Assembly: GCA_017311315.1 (NCBI GenBank)
Contig: CM029626.1
Location: 6,748,006 to 6,812,005, forward strand
Reading direction: 5' to 3'
Length of the DNA stretch: 64,000 nucleotides
Source of the DNA: Dendrocalamus latiflorus
Lineage: Eukaryota > Streptophyta > Magnoliopsida > Poales > Poaceae
Of the stretch, positions 1-11,200 are shown piece by piece; within the stretch, counting starts at the first letter, position 1, and every line of letters starts with the position of its first letter. The notes under the pieces were generated by a model. That model had not been told where the DNA came from, did not search any database, and saw only the letters and a program-made list of their open reading frames with translations. A program made the position numbers and the translations under genes.

Positions 1-2608
1 TTCTTGACCTCACATGCCACATTAATCCTTTGCTTTTCATAAAGTGGCATTACCTCAAAAGAGTGGTAGACTTTTAGTCATCTTGACATCGACATGTACT
101 TCACTCCAATCTTATCAAGTGATATCATCCATTTTCTTCAAGTGGTATCTCTTAGTTGTGAAAATTAAGTGATATCCTTAATCCTCCAATTTATATCTTT
201 TGGATTGATATCTCTTTCATCTTGGCAAGCAAATATTTCTTAACCAAGCTCTTCACATATATGATATCATTGATTTCTAAGTGATGATATCTTTCAAGTG
301 ATATCTACTCTTTTCTCTTGCCGAGCAAAATCTCTTCTCTTAATCAAGCTCCTCACCTATGATATCAATTTCTTCCATATAGTAACCACCCTTACAAGTG
401 GTATCTCTTCTATATGATATCATACTCTTACCTCAAGTTCTATTACCCTTGAGAAATCTTTCAAGTGGTATCAAGTTTTCTACGATTGGAATTAAGTATA
501 CTTGGTATCATTTATATTTACAAGTGGTATTTGTTTCACAAGTGGTATCTAATGTGAAAAGAGAAGAAAAACAAGAAGAGGAGAATCCCCCTTACACAAA
601 AGAGGAGAAAAAAAATTTCGGGGGAGTTTTTCTTTGTGAAAAACATATCTATTACTTTTGTGCTTAATAAAGCAAAACTGAGTAAAATATTACTATTGGG
701 AAAACTGCTTTACTTTTTTGCCCAAAATCGGTTTATGGTTCTTGGGAATGAACATGTTTCATTCTCTTTGGCTATTCATGGAGTAATAATCAAATGATAT
801 GCAAGATTACCTTTTCAAAAGAGCCTCTTTGGTCAGAAATCTAAAATCTTGTTTAAAGGGCTAAAAGTTGTGAAAAACTAAATAAAAGTACTTAATTATG
901 TATTTCAAATGATTTCAAAGCCTTTTGAGTAAAAATTTCTATTTTAGAAATCAAAAGGAAGTTTTAGCCCTAAAAGGATCTTATATGATCTTGTTTTTGT
1001 ATTAAATGACATATTTCCTTATATCAAAATCTATTGAGTTTTTGGAAAAGTGGTTAATGCCAAACTCGTATGGTTGGTCATTTCAAATATTTCTCTAGTT
1101 CAAAGCTTTTGCAAAAGACCAATCATTAAAAGGTTATATTCATTTGAATCTCATTCAAAAACTTCATTTGACCCAAAATGACCTATTCTTGCATATAATG
1201 AGTTTAGCTATTTGAGCAAGATTTCTTTGTGTATATTGGCTTGAAATAGTATATATAACTCATATGAAGCTAAGAAAACAAAATACTCCATGAAAATCCA
1301 ATTAGTTTGGATTTTATGCCTTCAATGCAAAATCAACTCAAACTCTTGCTCTCAAAGCGCATTTGGGCATATCTTTTGAAAGAAAACTTCTTTTTCAAAA
1401 ATTCCTGTTGGAAAAGGTCAGAAATAGCATCAAGTTCAAATCTGCAAAGTTTGAAAATGTTTCAAGCTGATTTGAAAAAGTTGTGACTTTTTCTCTCTTG
1501 GGCTAAATGCTGAAATTTTCATAACCTCCGTGATTCTGAGCCAATTTGTGATTTTTATATCTTCAAATGGGTTCATATTCAAAGGCAGCCACAATAATGA
1601 AAATTGATCCTTTATAGTTGGTCTTCAATGTCAAATTTTATAAGAATTTATGAAGAGCATTTGATCAATTTTCCATCTCTCTCTAGAAGCTAATGTGAGA
1701 TGCAAAAGTCTGAAATTTCAGACTTTCAGACTTCTGAAAATCATGTTTTTGAGCTGATTTATTATTTTTGTATCTTTAATTAGGCTCATAATCTGAGGAA
1801 GCTATAATTATGACTTTTTATCCTCAGACACTAATCTATACTGATAATTTTTCTCAGATTTATTGGACATTTGTAAGTCAGCTTTTCAGGAAGCTTTTGA
1901 AGGTCACTTGGAATGCAAAATCAGGAAATGATCCACATGTTTCAAATGCTTTATATACAAGTGGTATCAACTCAAGTGGGAGTACATCAAGTGGTATCAA
2001 ATACCAAATGAAGAAAACTTCAAAAGTCTTTAAGGAGCATTCATGAGTAAGATTATTTGAATGCGTTTCAAATATCTTTAGCTATTTTAAGTGGTTTCAA
2101 TTGGTCATTTGCATTTAGTTTCATATTTCTTCATGACCATATTAAGTTAAATCAAATTCGTATCAAACTCCTCATAATAACAATACAATTGGTATCAAGC
2201 TCCTCATGATAAAATATCTCCTTTCATGGCTTAACGTGTATTCTTCCCTTGTCTTTAATGCTAATCAATGCTATTTGGTGTTAATTGTCTCTTTTTGGTG
2301 CTTAATGCCAAATGGGGGAGAAATTTGTGATAATAGCATTGAGATGTGTGATAATAGTCTTGGATAGTGAGGGAGAAAAATTTACAATTGCGATAATGCC
2401 AAATGGGGGAGACATAATAGAAATGCCAATGCTAATGGGGGAGAAATGTGATAACATATTCATTAGGGAGAAATTAAAATTTTTAATCTATATGTCAAAT
2501 AATGCTTTCACCTTCTCTTATGCACTTCATGTTATATCATTTGGTCATTTTCCCCTGTGTGCTATTATCATAAATGGATTTGTCATCAATCACCAAAAAG
2601 GGGGAGAT
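1..2608 (+). mobile_element. 3' internal region of a Sirevirus-like Ty1/copia retrotransposon (left end outside window)
   Basis: This AT-rich, apparently non-coding stretch runs directly into an LTR at 2609. Its last bases (about 2595-2607) are a polypurine tract, aaaaagggggaga, in the position expected for plus-strand priming. At least three near copies of the same gggggaga motif lie upstream at about 2313, 2404 and 2438. Repeated polypurine tracts before the 3' LTR are known for Sireviruses. I see no intact gag-pol reading frame, so this is the 3' non-coding part, and the 5' portion lies outside the window. The motif aagtggtatc and close variants recur more than ten times, mainly in 100-560 and 1955-2200. 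The Sirevirus assignment is inference from these non-coding marks only. Confidence 0.6.
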
Positions 2609-3504
2609 TGAAAGATCAAGCTCCGTTTAACTTGGTTTTGGTGTTAATGACAAATGCCATTATGAGATTTCGATGTTAATAACAAATACTTCTATATTGT
2701 TTTGGTGATAATGACAAATGCATATATGAGACTAATATGCTTGTTTAAGTTTATTTATGTTTAGTCTCATTTGGATGGAAAGGTGAAATCAAAGAGGTAT
2801 GCATTCAAAATCACTTTCGCATTCAAAATCACTTTCTCATATGCTAATGCAATCCTTAGATCCAAAATATAGATTGAAACTCTTCAAATAGTTTAAATGA
2901 ATATGTGCATATGTTTTTCTTCATATAGACTTGTATGCACACATTTAGGGGGAGCTCTCTCTCTATGTTTTGGAGTTTCACTAGTATTGATCCATGTTTC
3001 CTTTTATACATACAATGGGATCATACTAGGATCATGCATTCATTAAAAATCTGTTTTAAAAGCCAAATCTGTGCTCTGTCTGGAAGAGCGGTAGTACCGC
3101 TGATTTCAACGTCGGAACTACCGGAGAGCGGTAGTTCCGCGCCCAGAAGCGGTAGTACCGGTGAGCGGAAGATCCGGTTTTCGAGCGGATCCATTTTTCC
3201 AGAGAGCACCCTCCGGATGCATTTGAGTTTTCGCGGGATCGGAAGTACCGGCGATTTGAACGCCGGAACTACCGCAGGTTGCGGTAGTTCCGCAGTATAG
3301 AGCGGTACTTCCGCATTATATACTTGGTTTAGGCGAATTTATTTGTTGTAGGCGCTATTTGAGATAAACCAAATTGTTTTTAGCTTCCGCATTATATACT
3401 TGGTTTAGGCAAATAGAAAAGGTCTTGAATTGCTAATATTAATTTGAAGAAAATTTTTAGACCGCCTATTCACCCCCCCTCTAGTCGGCCTCCTCGATCT
3501 TACA
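2609..3504 (+). repeat. 3' LTR of the Sirevirus-like element
   Basis: The LTR begins TGAAAGATC immediately after the polypurine tract and ends GATCTTACA, giving TG...CA ends and a length of 896 bp. The next five bases, agtag, would be the target duplication, but the matching left copy is outside the window. Between 3088 and 3310 the LTR carries a cluster of gcggtagtaccg-like motifs. Close to its 3' end it has the caccccccctctag block, which recurs in inverted form near 15211. Confidence 0.65.
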
Positions 3505-3880
3505 AGTAGCGTATCAGGCTGGCGGCGCTTGGGAGCGACGCATCTGGCCGGCGGTGCTCGGGAGGTGAGCGGTGACGCGGAGCGGCCGTGCGACTTGGGC
3601 GGCACGGCCGTGTCCATGCGGATCGGCAGTGGTGCTGAACGCGAGGTTAGGCGGCAGCGGTTCGGCACCGCTGCAAGCCGACGCGCTCAGGCGGGGGCAT
3701 GTGCGGGCGACACTCGGTCGGCCGCATGCAGGCGGCATGGATGGGTAGCGCAACGGCCGATAGCTCAGGTGGTCGTGTGGGTGGCCGATGGGGTGCGGGC
3801 CGGTGCATGCAGGCTGCCGGCCGATGATTCATGCGACGCGTACGGGCGGCGCACGTGTTTTCTTTTTTTCAATCTACAGT
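3505..3880. other. GC-rich segment, no gene recognised
   Basis: The base composition changes abruptly from AT-rich LTR to GC-rich sequence here. Open frames exist on both strands, but they overlap one another and resemble no family I know, as expected in GC-rich DNA. I do not call a gene. Confidence 0.4.
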
Positions 3881-3934
3881 GCAATCAACGTCTACTTTTT
3901 TGCACAAATCTACCGATCAGCTTGGCCGGCAACT

Positions 3935-4500
3935 TCAAGTCTTCTCATGGTGGATTTGGAGCAGAGTTGACCGTAGAAAATAATCAAGAAAGTAAATTTT
4001 ATGGAATTTAAAATGATCTAGATATAGGCAATTCAATCTATGAGTGCTTCGATGATTACCTTTGATCCACCAGAGTGTTTCGTGCTGATAATGTGTTAAG
4101 AAACCGTCGCTGGCGAGTACAGTCCGATCATTTTCTTCTATACAAAAGAGATGATCAAACACAGGTAATGTAAATAATGGATTGAACACACAAAGAGATA
4201 GGGAAGAACTTCTGTCTTTCTTTATTGCTTTCTTCTTCGTAAGTACAAATTTACAATAATTAAAACTCTATTTATAGACTAAATAAAAAATACCTGCTAA
4301 TAAACTAAACTTCCAGACCTAAATCTAGGTTTCCCAATAATAATCACCTCAAACAGGGGAAGAATCTTCCGGCCCCGCAACTGCCGTGGCATCTCCAACA
4401 TCTCAAGACCTCCACGTCCGCACCAACCGCATGACTTCGTCTGTACCTTTCCTTCGGCTCCTTCAATGCAGACCACACCCGTTCAACTTATGAATTAGAA
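3935..4500 (-). mobile_element. Minus-strand LTR and primer-binding-region fragment of a retrotransposon
   Basis: Read on the minus strand, about 4450 to 4100 looks like the end of an LTR. It contains caataaagaaagacag and ends cttaaca, followed by the block ttatcagcacgaaaca, which resembles the junction seen after some grass copia LTRs. An open frame follows towards 3935. Boundaries and family are not secure. Confidence 0.3.
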
Positions 4501-5844
4501 TTTTTTAAATAAATAAATAGAATAATTTTTATTATTATTTTAAAATATTAGCAAAATATTTTTTAAACGACCTATTAGTTTATCAGCAATCGATTCATTT
4601 ATATCATAAGATGTAGTAAAAAAGAATGCACCTATCACGAATCAACACAGGTTCAGAGAGTAAACAAAGGGGTATCATATTGGCTATAGTTTTTTTACTG
4701 TGTTTGATAGTTTTTGGCTGAAAATAAATAGTAGTGTCTAAAAGAAGTTGCTTTTAAAAAGAAAGAATGAGCGGTGAGAAAAATGAAGGAAATGTGCGTA
4801 TTTAAATCAGAAGCAAGAGGATATGACCTATGTCTTATCCTTAAAATAAGACAAAAACAAAAAATAAAAAAAATATTTTTTTAAAAAAAGTATTGGTATT
4901 GATCACTGACTTAGCCAAATGAACAACAAAAAAAACAAGTGTCAGCAAATACGAACCAAAAAAATGTCACCGAACAGCACGTCGCCAGGCCAGTCACGGA
5001 CCCCGTCAAGACGTGGACCGGCTCGGGCTGACAGCCGGGTCCCACGTACATACGTGGCCTTGAATTGAACGGGCTCTCTTCTTCCTTCCATCGTATCCCG
5101 TGTGTTTGACTGAAGTGACCTGTTCAGAGCGTCCCGTACTACAGCAAAGCATAAATGCTCTGTGCAACCTTTTCTCTGCCTTTCTAGTTCACTGGAAAGT
5201 ACACAAAAAAGGGTTACAAAGGTCAATCTGCTCGTTAATGGAGCAATTTGCATCTACAAACAGATTTAGTTTATAGTTTTTTTTAGCAAAGTAAGTTCGA
5301 AATTAAATTTCGAGACTGAGCTCAACACTTTTGGAACATTTTTTTTAAATCGTGGCTCTCATGGACAATAAAGTAGTATAAAAGTCCAATATGTGATGTC
5401 ATCAGTTTTGTGGCTGCCAGTCATAGCCAAACAAAAGAATTCTGTAATCCTTTATCCCTTACAATCCATTCCTGATTGGAAGTCAATTCAGCCAACACAT
5501 TATGTGTGGCTCCCTTGATCTTTCTCCACTTAGGTCCCGTCACCTCTCCACTTGCAAAACCGTTCCTAGGATTGCTTATTGTATTGTCCAACTTCTTTAA
5601 ATATCCCAGAGTCATGGACGATGAACAGTGAGTTCACCTACTTTTATCTTTCTTTCTTCATCCATGTGATATTTAATGTTCCCTATGCAAATGAAAGCAA
5701 ATGTCGTTAAAGAAACATAGAAAGATTGAGCGTCACTAGCCTTTAGGTTTCTTCGCCATTGCCAACTCCACTACAATCGTCCCTAGCGCTACTCGCTATT
5801 CATCATCAAAACTTACGACCAACTAGCTCAATACCCATAAGGTG

Positions 5845-5845
<1 letters not shown>
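4500..5845. other. Intergenic, no gene seen
   Basis: This is AT-rich intergenic sequence. Part of it (about 4675-4760) resembles the hAT-like MITE family found later in the window, in words such as gatagtttttggctgaaaa. No ORF here has recognisable protein character. Confidence 0.4.

Positions 5846-5939
<94 letters not shown>
5846..5939. repeat. (TA)n microsatellite, about 47 units
   Basis: An uninterrupted run of alternating T and A of about 94 bp. It creates apparent open frames of repeated Tyr-Ile on both strands, which are artefacts. Confidence 0.97.
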
Positions 5940-5943
<4 letters not shown>

Positions 5944-6400
5944 CATTTTTATCACACCCTTAGTTGGGCTATCGCCTGGACAAGTTCTGCCATGTTTGCA
6001 TCGTATGTCTGTCATACCCATAGCTCTGTTACCGTGTCCGACTGAGATCTTGTCATGGCCATCATTGCACCTCCGTGTCGTGTTTGATCTAAGTTGCATT
6101 CTTCGCCACAGCAGCAACACCGGACCTCAACGTACTCGGGAAATAAATGATAGGACGAGGAGAAGACAACAGGAAACTGTGGTAGGATTTTTGTGCCAGC
6201 AGAAGGTTGTTGGGATAAAAATAGAATTTATTATAATTTAATTTGTTTGTTTGTTGGTGGTTTTTTTAGGTTTTTGTTAGAGTTTTTTTTAGAGATGTGG
6301 AATGAAGAGGAGAATGTATCACTCGGCATTCGACCGATCGGTTTTTCTAAAACAAAGTAACGAGTAAAGATGATCCACCTATATTAGAAACAGTTATTTA

Positions 6401-6630
6401 GGCCCCGTTTGGCAGAGCTCTAGCTCTAGGAAATCTATAGATTTCCTAGAGCTGATCATCTGTAGCTCTAGGAAATCCTGGATTTAGAGTTGCAAGCATG
6501 TTAAGTGCATTTACATGACTCATTTCATTTATATTATATATTAAATAAAAATATTTAAATCACTTTAATTTAGTCAACAAACTACAGATCCAGCATAGAT
6601 CTCGGAGCTAGAACTGTGCCAAACGGGGCC
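6401..6630. mobile_element. Tourist-like (PIF/Harbinger) MITE
   Basis: This 230-bp element has terminal inverted repeats ggccccgtttggca / tgccaaacggggcc and is flanked by the 3-bp duplication tta at 6398-6400 and 6631-6633. TTA duplication plus these short TIRs is the signature of Tourist-type MITEs mobilised by PIF/Harbinger transposases. It has no coding capacity. Confidence 0.85.
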
Positions 6631-6633
6631 TTA

Positions 6634-7929
6634 GTCCACATATAGTCATTTAATCATCCACTCGCAAAACCATCAACGGAACGCATGCTTTGTCTCACTG
6701 TGAGCCGTCCCCATCCGTCCGCTGGCCCCTCCACACCGCGTGCGCTGCTCAGCAAACCGGACGAATCGCCGAGGCCAGGAGCGATCCCGCGACCTCAGCG
6801 CACTGCACAGGAAGGAAGCAGAGGACTCCACTACACCGGGCACCAGTGAACTTGCTAGACATGCGTGCTTGCTGAGTAATCAGCACTGCTCCACTGTACA
6901 CAATACAAATGCTTCATAACTAACAAATCATTGCGGGTCCACTCTATAATCTACATACATATAAGTAGTCCTTGCACAAAAGATACGATCAGACAGACTG
7001 ACTTAGCAATAAGGCAAGTCTAGGCGGGTGCCTTAGGTACCTATCGGTGGCAGCCTATATCGTCCTGCCATCCATCGTGAGCATCGCTGCACCAGAGATG
7101 AAGAAGAGTCGACGTGCTGCGTCGTGCGTCCATCAGCATGAGCGAGATTGAGGAGTTTTGGGGCACTGGCCAGGGCAAGGGAGAGAGTTTCTCGACGTTT
7201 TAGACCGCATGAGTGGGAGGGCCCAACCCACTAAGGATAAGACAAGTCACGTGAGCTCCCTCTCTCATTCTCTCTACTAACTCTGGTGAGTAGCGATGAT
7301 GTGAGATCTGAGGCGGTAGGCAGGCAGTCGACATAGGCGGAGGCGAGCCGGCGAGAACCAGAGGTGGATGGGGCGCATGAGCGTGTGGCGGAGAGGGCTT
7401 GTGCGAGTTGCAACAATGACAGCTAATAGGCGCGGGGCAACGGGGGTGTCACATGTGATGGCGTCATGCCGTGGCCTACCGAGTCGCTCGAGCGGGCACA
7501 GGCGTCGGTACGACGGCAAGCTAGCAAGTTGAGGGCGGTGTTGGTTAGTAGCTAGTTCTTGTTAATGTTAATTGTCCTGTCCCCTCAGTTGGTATTATAA
7601 AATTGATGATCGGAGTTTTAGTTGGCTAAAATAAGGATTGTTCGAGATTTAGATGGGGCACACAAGTTAAATTGTTGTTGGTTTCTAGGGAATACCAATG
7701 TTTTACAGGGAGAGGTCACTACTGCACTTAGTCCTATATATCTCTAAAACAAGAAGTTAATTTTGATCGTGACAAATTTCTTTCTTATGGTTAATCAAGG
7801 ATGCAGCCGGCACTCTAAAGTAGTAGGTGGCATGCCAACAATATGACAGACTACAGTAGATCAATAACTTGACATTACCGATGAGTAAATTTCATTAGTC
7901 TTACTTCATAATGGTCCGCCACTGCCTCC
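6634..7929. other. Intergenic upstream of the kinase gene
   Basis: Mixed-composition sequence with a GC-rich island around 6690-7520. The short frames there lack codon structure, family similarity or splice-consistent extension. I see no gene. The last few hundred bases probably contain distal promoter of the downstream kinase. Confidence 0.4.
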
Positions 7930-8246
7930 ACTGCCGAAACCGTGCGCAGTTTTCTGATTCTTCCACGCTCGGCTCTCCTCTCCTCCTTCCGCCGTTCACA
8001 CTGCCTGCCTGCCTGGTTCCGTCCGTCCTTCGCTTTTACCCCGGTTGTTCCTCACCTACAAAAGGCTTGGGCGCGGCTCCCCTCCCCTGAGACGGCACCG
8101 CACACGATTCGCGTGCCTTCTTTTCCTGGCGCTGCAGCGGCGCAAGAATTGGAGTTCTTCTTGTCGGCGGCAACGTTCTAGAGCGCGGGGCGCAGGAGGC
8201 AGAAAGGGGGAGTTTCTTGTTAGCTTGTGGTACGGGTGAACAAGAA
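7930..8246 (+). promoter_or_regulatory. Probable core promoter and 5' leader of the receptor-like cytoplasmic kinase
   Basis: Pyrimidine-rich and GC-rich sequence leads directly to the start codon at 8247, whose context is caagaaATGa. I see no clear TATA box, so the transcription start cannot be placed. Short upstream open frames cover this interval but look like chance. Confidence 0.4.
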
Positions 8247-11200
8247 ATGAGCTGCTTGGGTTGGTTCAAGAGGAGGTCCAAGGGGAGGCGGGGGGCGGCG
8301 GCGTCGGGACCGGCTACGACGTCGTCGGCGGTTAGCACGAGCCGGTCGGACGACTCGGGGGCGGTGCGGCCGGTGAGCAAGTCCACGGGGTCGGCGTCGT
8401 CGCATCGGAGCATCAGCTCGCTGTACGAGGAGCGGGGACACGGCCAGCTGCGGGCGTTCGAGTACGAGGAGCTCCAGGGCGCCACCAACGGTTTCAGCCG
8501 CGCGCAGAAGCTCGGCGAGGGCGGCTTCGGCAGCGTCTACAAGGGCTTCGTCCGCCCGCCCGACGGCAAGGGGGACCGCCTCGCCGTCGCCGTCAAGTGC
8601 CTCAACCAGCGCGGCCTCCAGGTACGTGCATGCTTTGCTTGATCTCCTCTCGTTTCCATCTCTCTGTCGCTAACCTCTATCTGAGGGCATGCCCGGCCAC
8701 GACATCTGTGAGTGAATTCCCATTCCGTTCTTTTCCCCGTGTGATTCTGCGTCGATAATTTCCGGTGCGAGAGAAAAGATTTAGAAATGGAGAGTGCGGT
8801 GCAGTTAAAGGTGGGTTTTTTATGCACAGTTTTGTCAGAGAAGAGAGGGGTTGGGAGAATAGTTTCGTGGGAATTATAATGGGAAAGATCTCAAGAATGT
8901 TTTTGAAAGAAAGATACCAAATAATGCCATGTTTGTTCTTCTTGATGCTGCTCGATGGCCGAGATCCTTTTGATAATATCAGAAGAATGCGGGCCCAAAG
9001 CATCCAGGAACTCGGCGATTTTTTTCCCCAATGTATTTATGCACAAGAGTAATGTGTAGTTCTGCCAAATTTCAATGAAAATTATCCATAACAACAACTG
9101 AATCAACGAATGAGAGGGAAGGAATGACTACGGAGAGTGAGATTCATGGATTTTGTGATTTGGTGTTTATTGATCTTGAATTTGACTGTAGAAAAAATGT
9201 TGAAGTATGTGGTTGATCTATAGAATGTTCAGGCACAAAGTCTTTTTTTGAGCTGGCAGGAAAATTGGCGATGTTCCTCAGTTGCAAAATGTTGAAAATG
9301 GTATCTATTATTAGTATGCTTGGGAATTGGAACTTCTCTATATGTAGATGAGTTTGACAGGAAGAAATAAAAAGGAAACGCAGAACTTTCAAGGATCAGA
9401 TATTGACTATTGTAGTCTGGGTTGCTTAGAAGAACATTATGTTACAATTTTTTGTAATATGGATTGATAATGAAAGCATAGCTGGAGTTTTTGGGATCCA
9501 TCTATAAGTGAAATTTACTAAATTTCATCGGAGTACTTCAGTCCATTTTCAGTTAGCTGCAGAAATTATAGATTTGCAAGTAATTTGTAGGACCAAATAT
9601 GGTGAGTCAAGGGGGTGTTGATTCTTCAAAATCTTTCCCTAAGTATCAACAACACCACATAGCGGAAACACAAACTCTCAAACTCACCAAAGCCCAGAGC
9701 CAAAGAAAGCAAAACTCCATAAATGCAAACCCACACCGGTCAGACATCTACGCGGGGAACAGAAAATCGACACGGTTTCAAAACTAAGAATCCATGTAAC
9801 TTTTGATCCGATGATCCAAATGATTCTCTAGGATATTATGAACTTATTCCATTCAATACTCCAGAGAATCGTTGCCAAAGTTTTAATCTTTTTTCATTTG
9901 AAGGAAGGTTGCATCAAAACTGGGCAAAAGAGGGAAACCTTGATCTACTCTTGCTCATGAGTCTTTTATGATCTAGATGACCTTAGATGGGTTTTTACAT
10001 GTCATAGCAAGCTAGATTATAGCACGAATTCAATTCAAATCACTCACAAGAGCAAAATCCCAAAATCACATCACTTAAGAAAAACCGATTAAACTCAAGA
10101 ACTTCCTTTAGATCATGTCTAGATGGATGAGATCTTATCTCCGGAAGATATCTCAACCTCTTACACATCTTTAGCACTAGGAAAAATTAAGAAGAGAAAT
10201 TTATTGTGGACTAGCACAACAAAGAGGTAATCATCCGCCGGAGAGAGGTCGAATGACGATGACTTGAAATAGAACGGTGCTAGGTGAAGAGGGCACCGAT
10301 TGAGGGAAGGAATAGATCTAGAATAGCCTGTCAAGGGAACGACCACAGCTGGACTTTAGGGACTGGAGAATTGTTTATTCATCTTTGCTTTCTTCATAAT
10401 TGATACATGCTATCTCTTTTATAGGGACGACCTGACTTGACTCATAAGAAATAATTTATAAGGAAATTTATTTCTAACAATCCAATCTAATAATAATTTG
10501 TCTAACTAACAGATAATACAAAACACCTAATAGATAGATTTCTAAATAACAAACCATGCCTAATATGCGCGACGCTCTAGTACCGCGCTACAGTATATGC
10601 GCAACAATGCTTTCCTGAGTATTAGACCATAACAAAATCCAAATAAGAAATTCAAGCAAATTAAAAGCACAAGAGAGAATCCATGGCATAACTCACTTCA
10701 GGGAACTTTTGATATTCATTTCACTTGGAGAAGAATATTTTACAGCTACTCCCTCTGGAGGATAGAGTTATAAGGAAACTCTAACCCTAATATCTCAAGT
10801 CATCTCTCTCTCAACACAAGGGCTTATATAGTGGAGATTCCTCACCTCTCACTTAACCCTAACTACCAACCACATTTAGTGGATCACACAACTTACAATT
10901 GGGGAAATCCGATAACCCACACCTTGCACGCTTTTTAAAACATGATTTCACATGGCTCCACAAGCCCGATAAGGCACTCCAAACACAAAGACTTGGCCTA
11001 AACTATTTAGGCTAACGCCGCGGTATTGCAAACCACAACTCCACCCAGTATTGGACAATTTCCATAAATACCACCTACCGGCCTTTACGAAGGTGCGATG
11101 CCCAATGATTCGTCACTAAGATTGTGCGCATGCGTCGAGGTCTTTACCACTTAAAACGCCCGAATCCAATGACACACTACATTACACCATAGTCTGTGAT

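Noticed and set aside
5759..6241. Open frames of repeated Tyr-Ile on both strands
   Set aside because: They are translations of the TA microsatellite.
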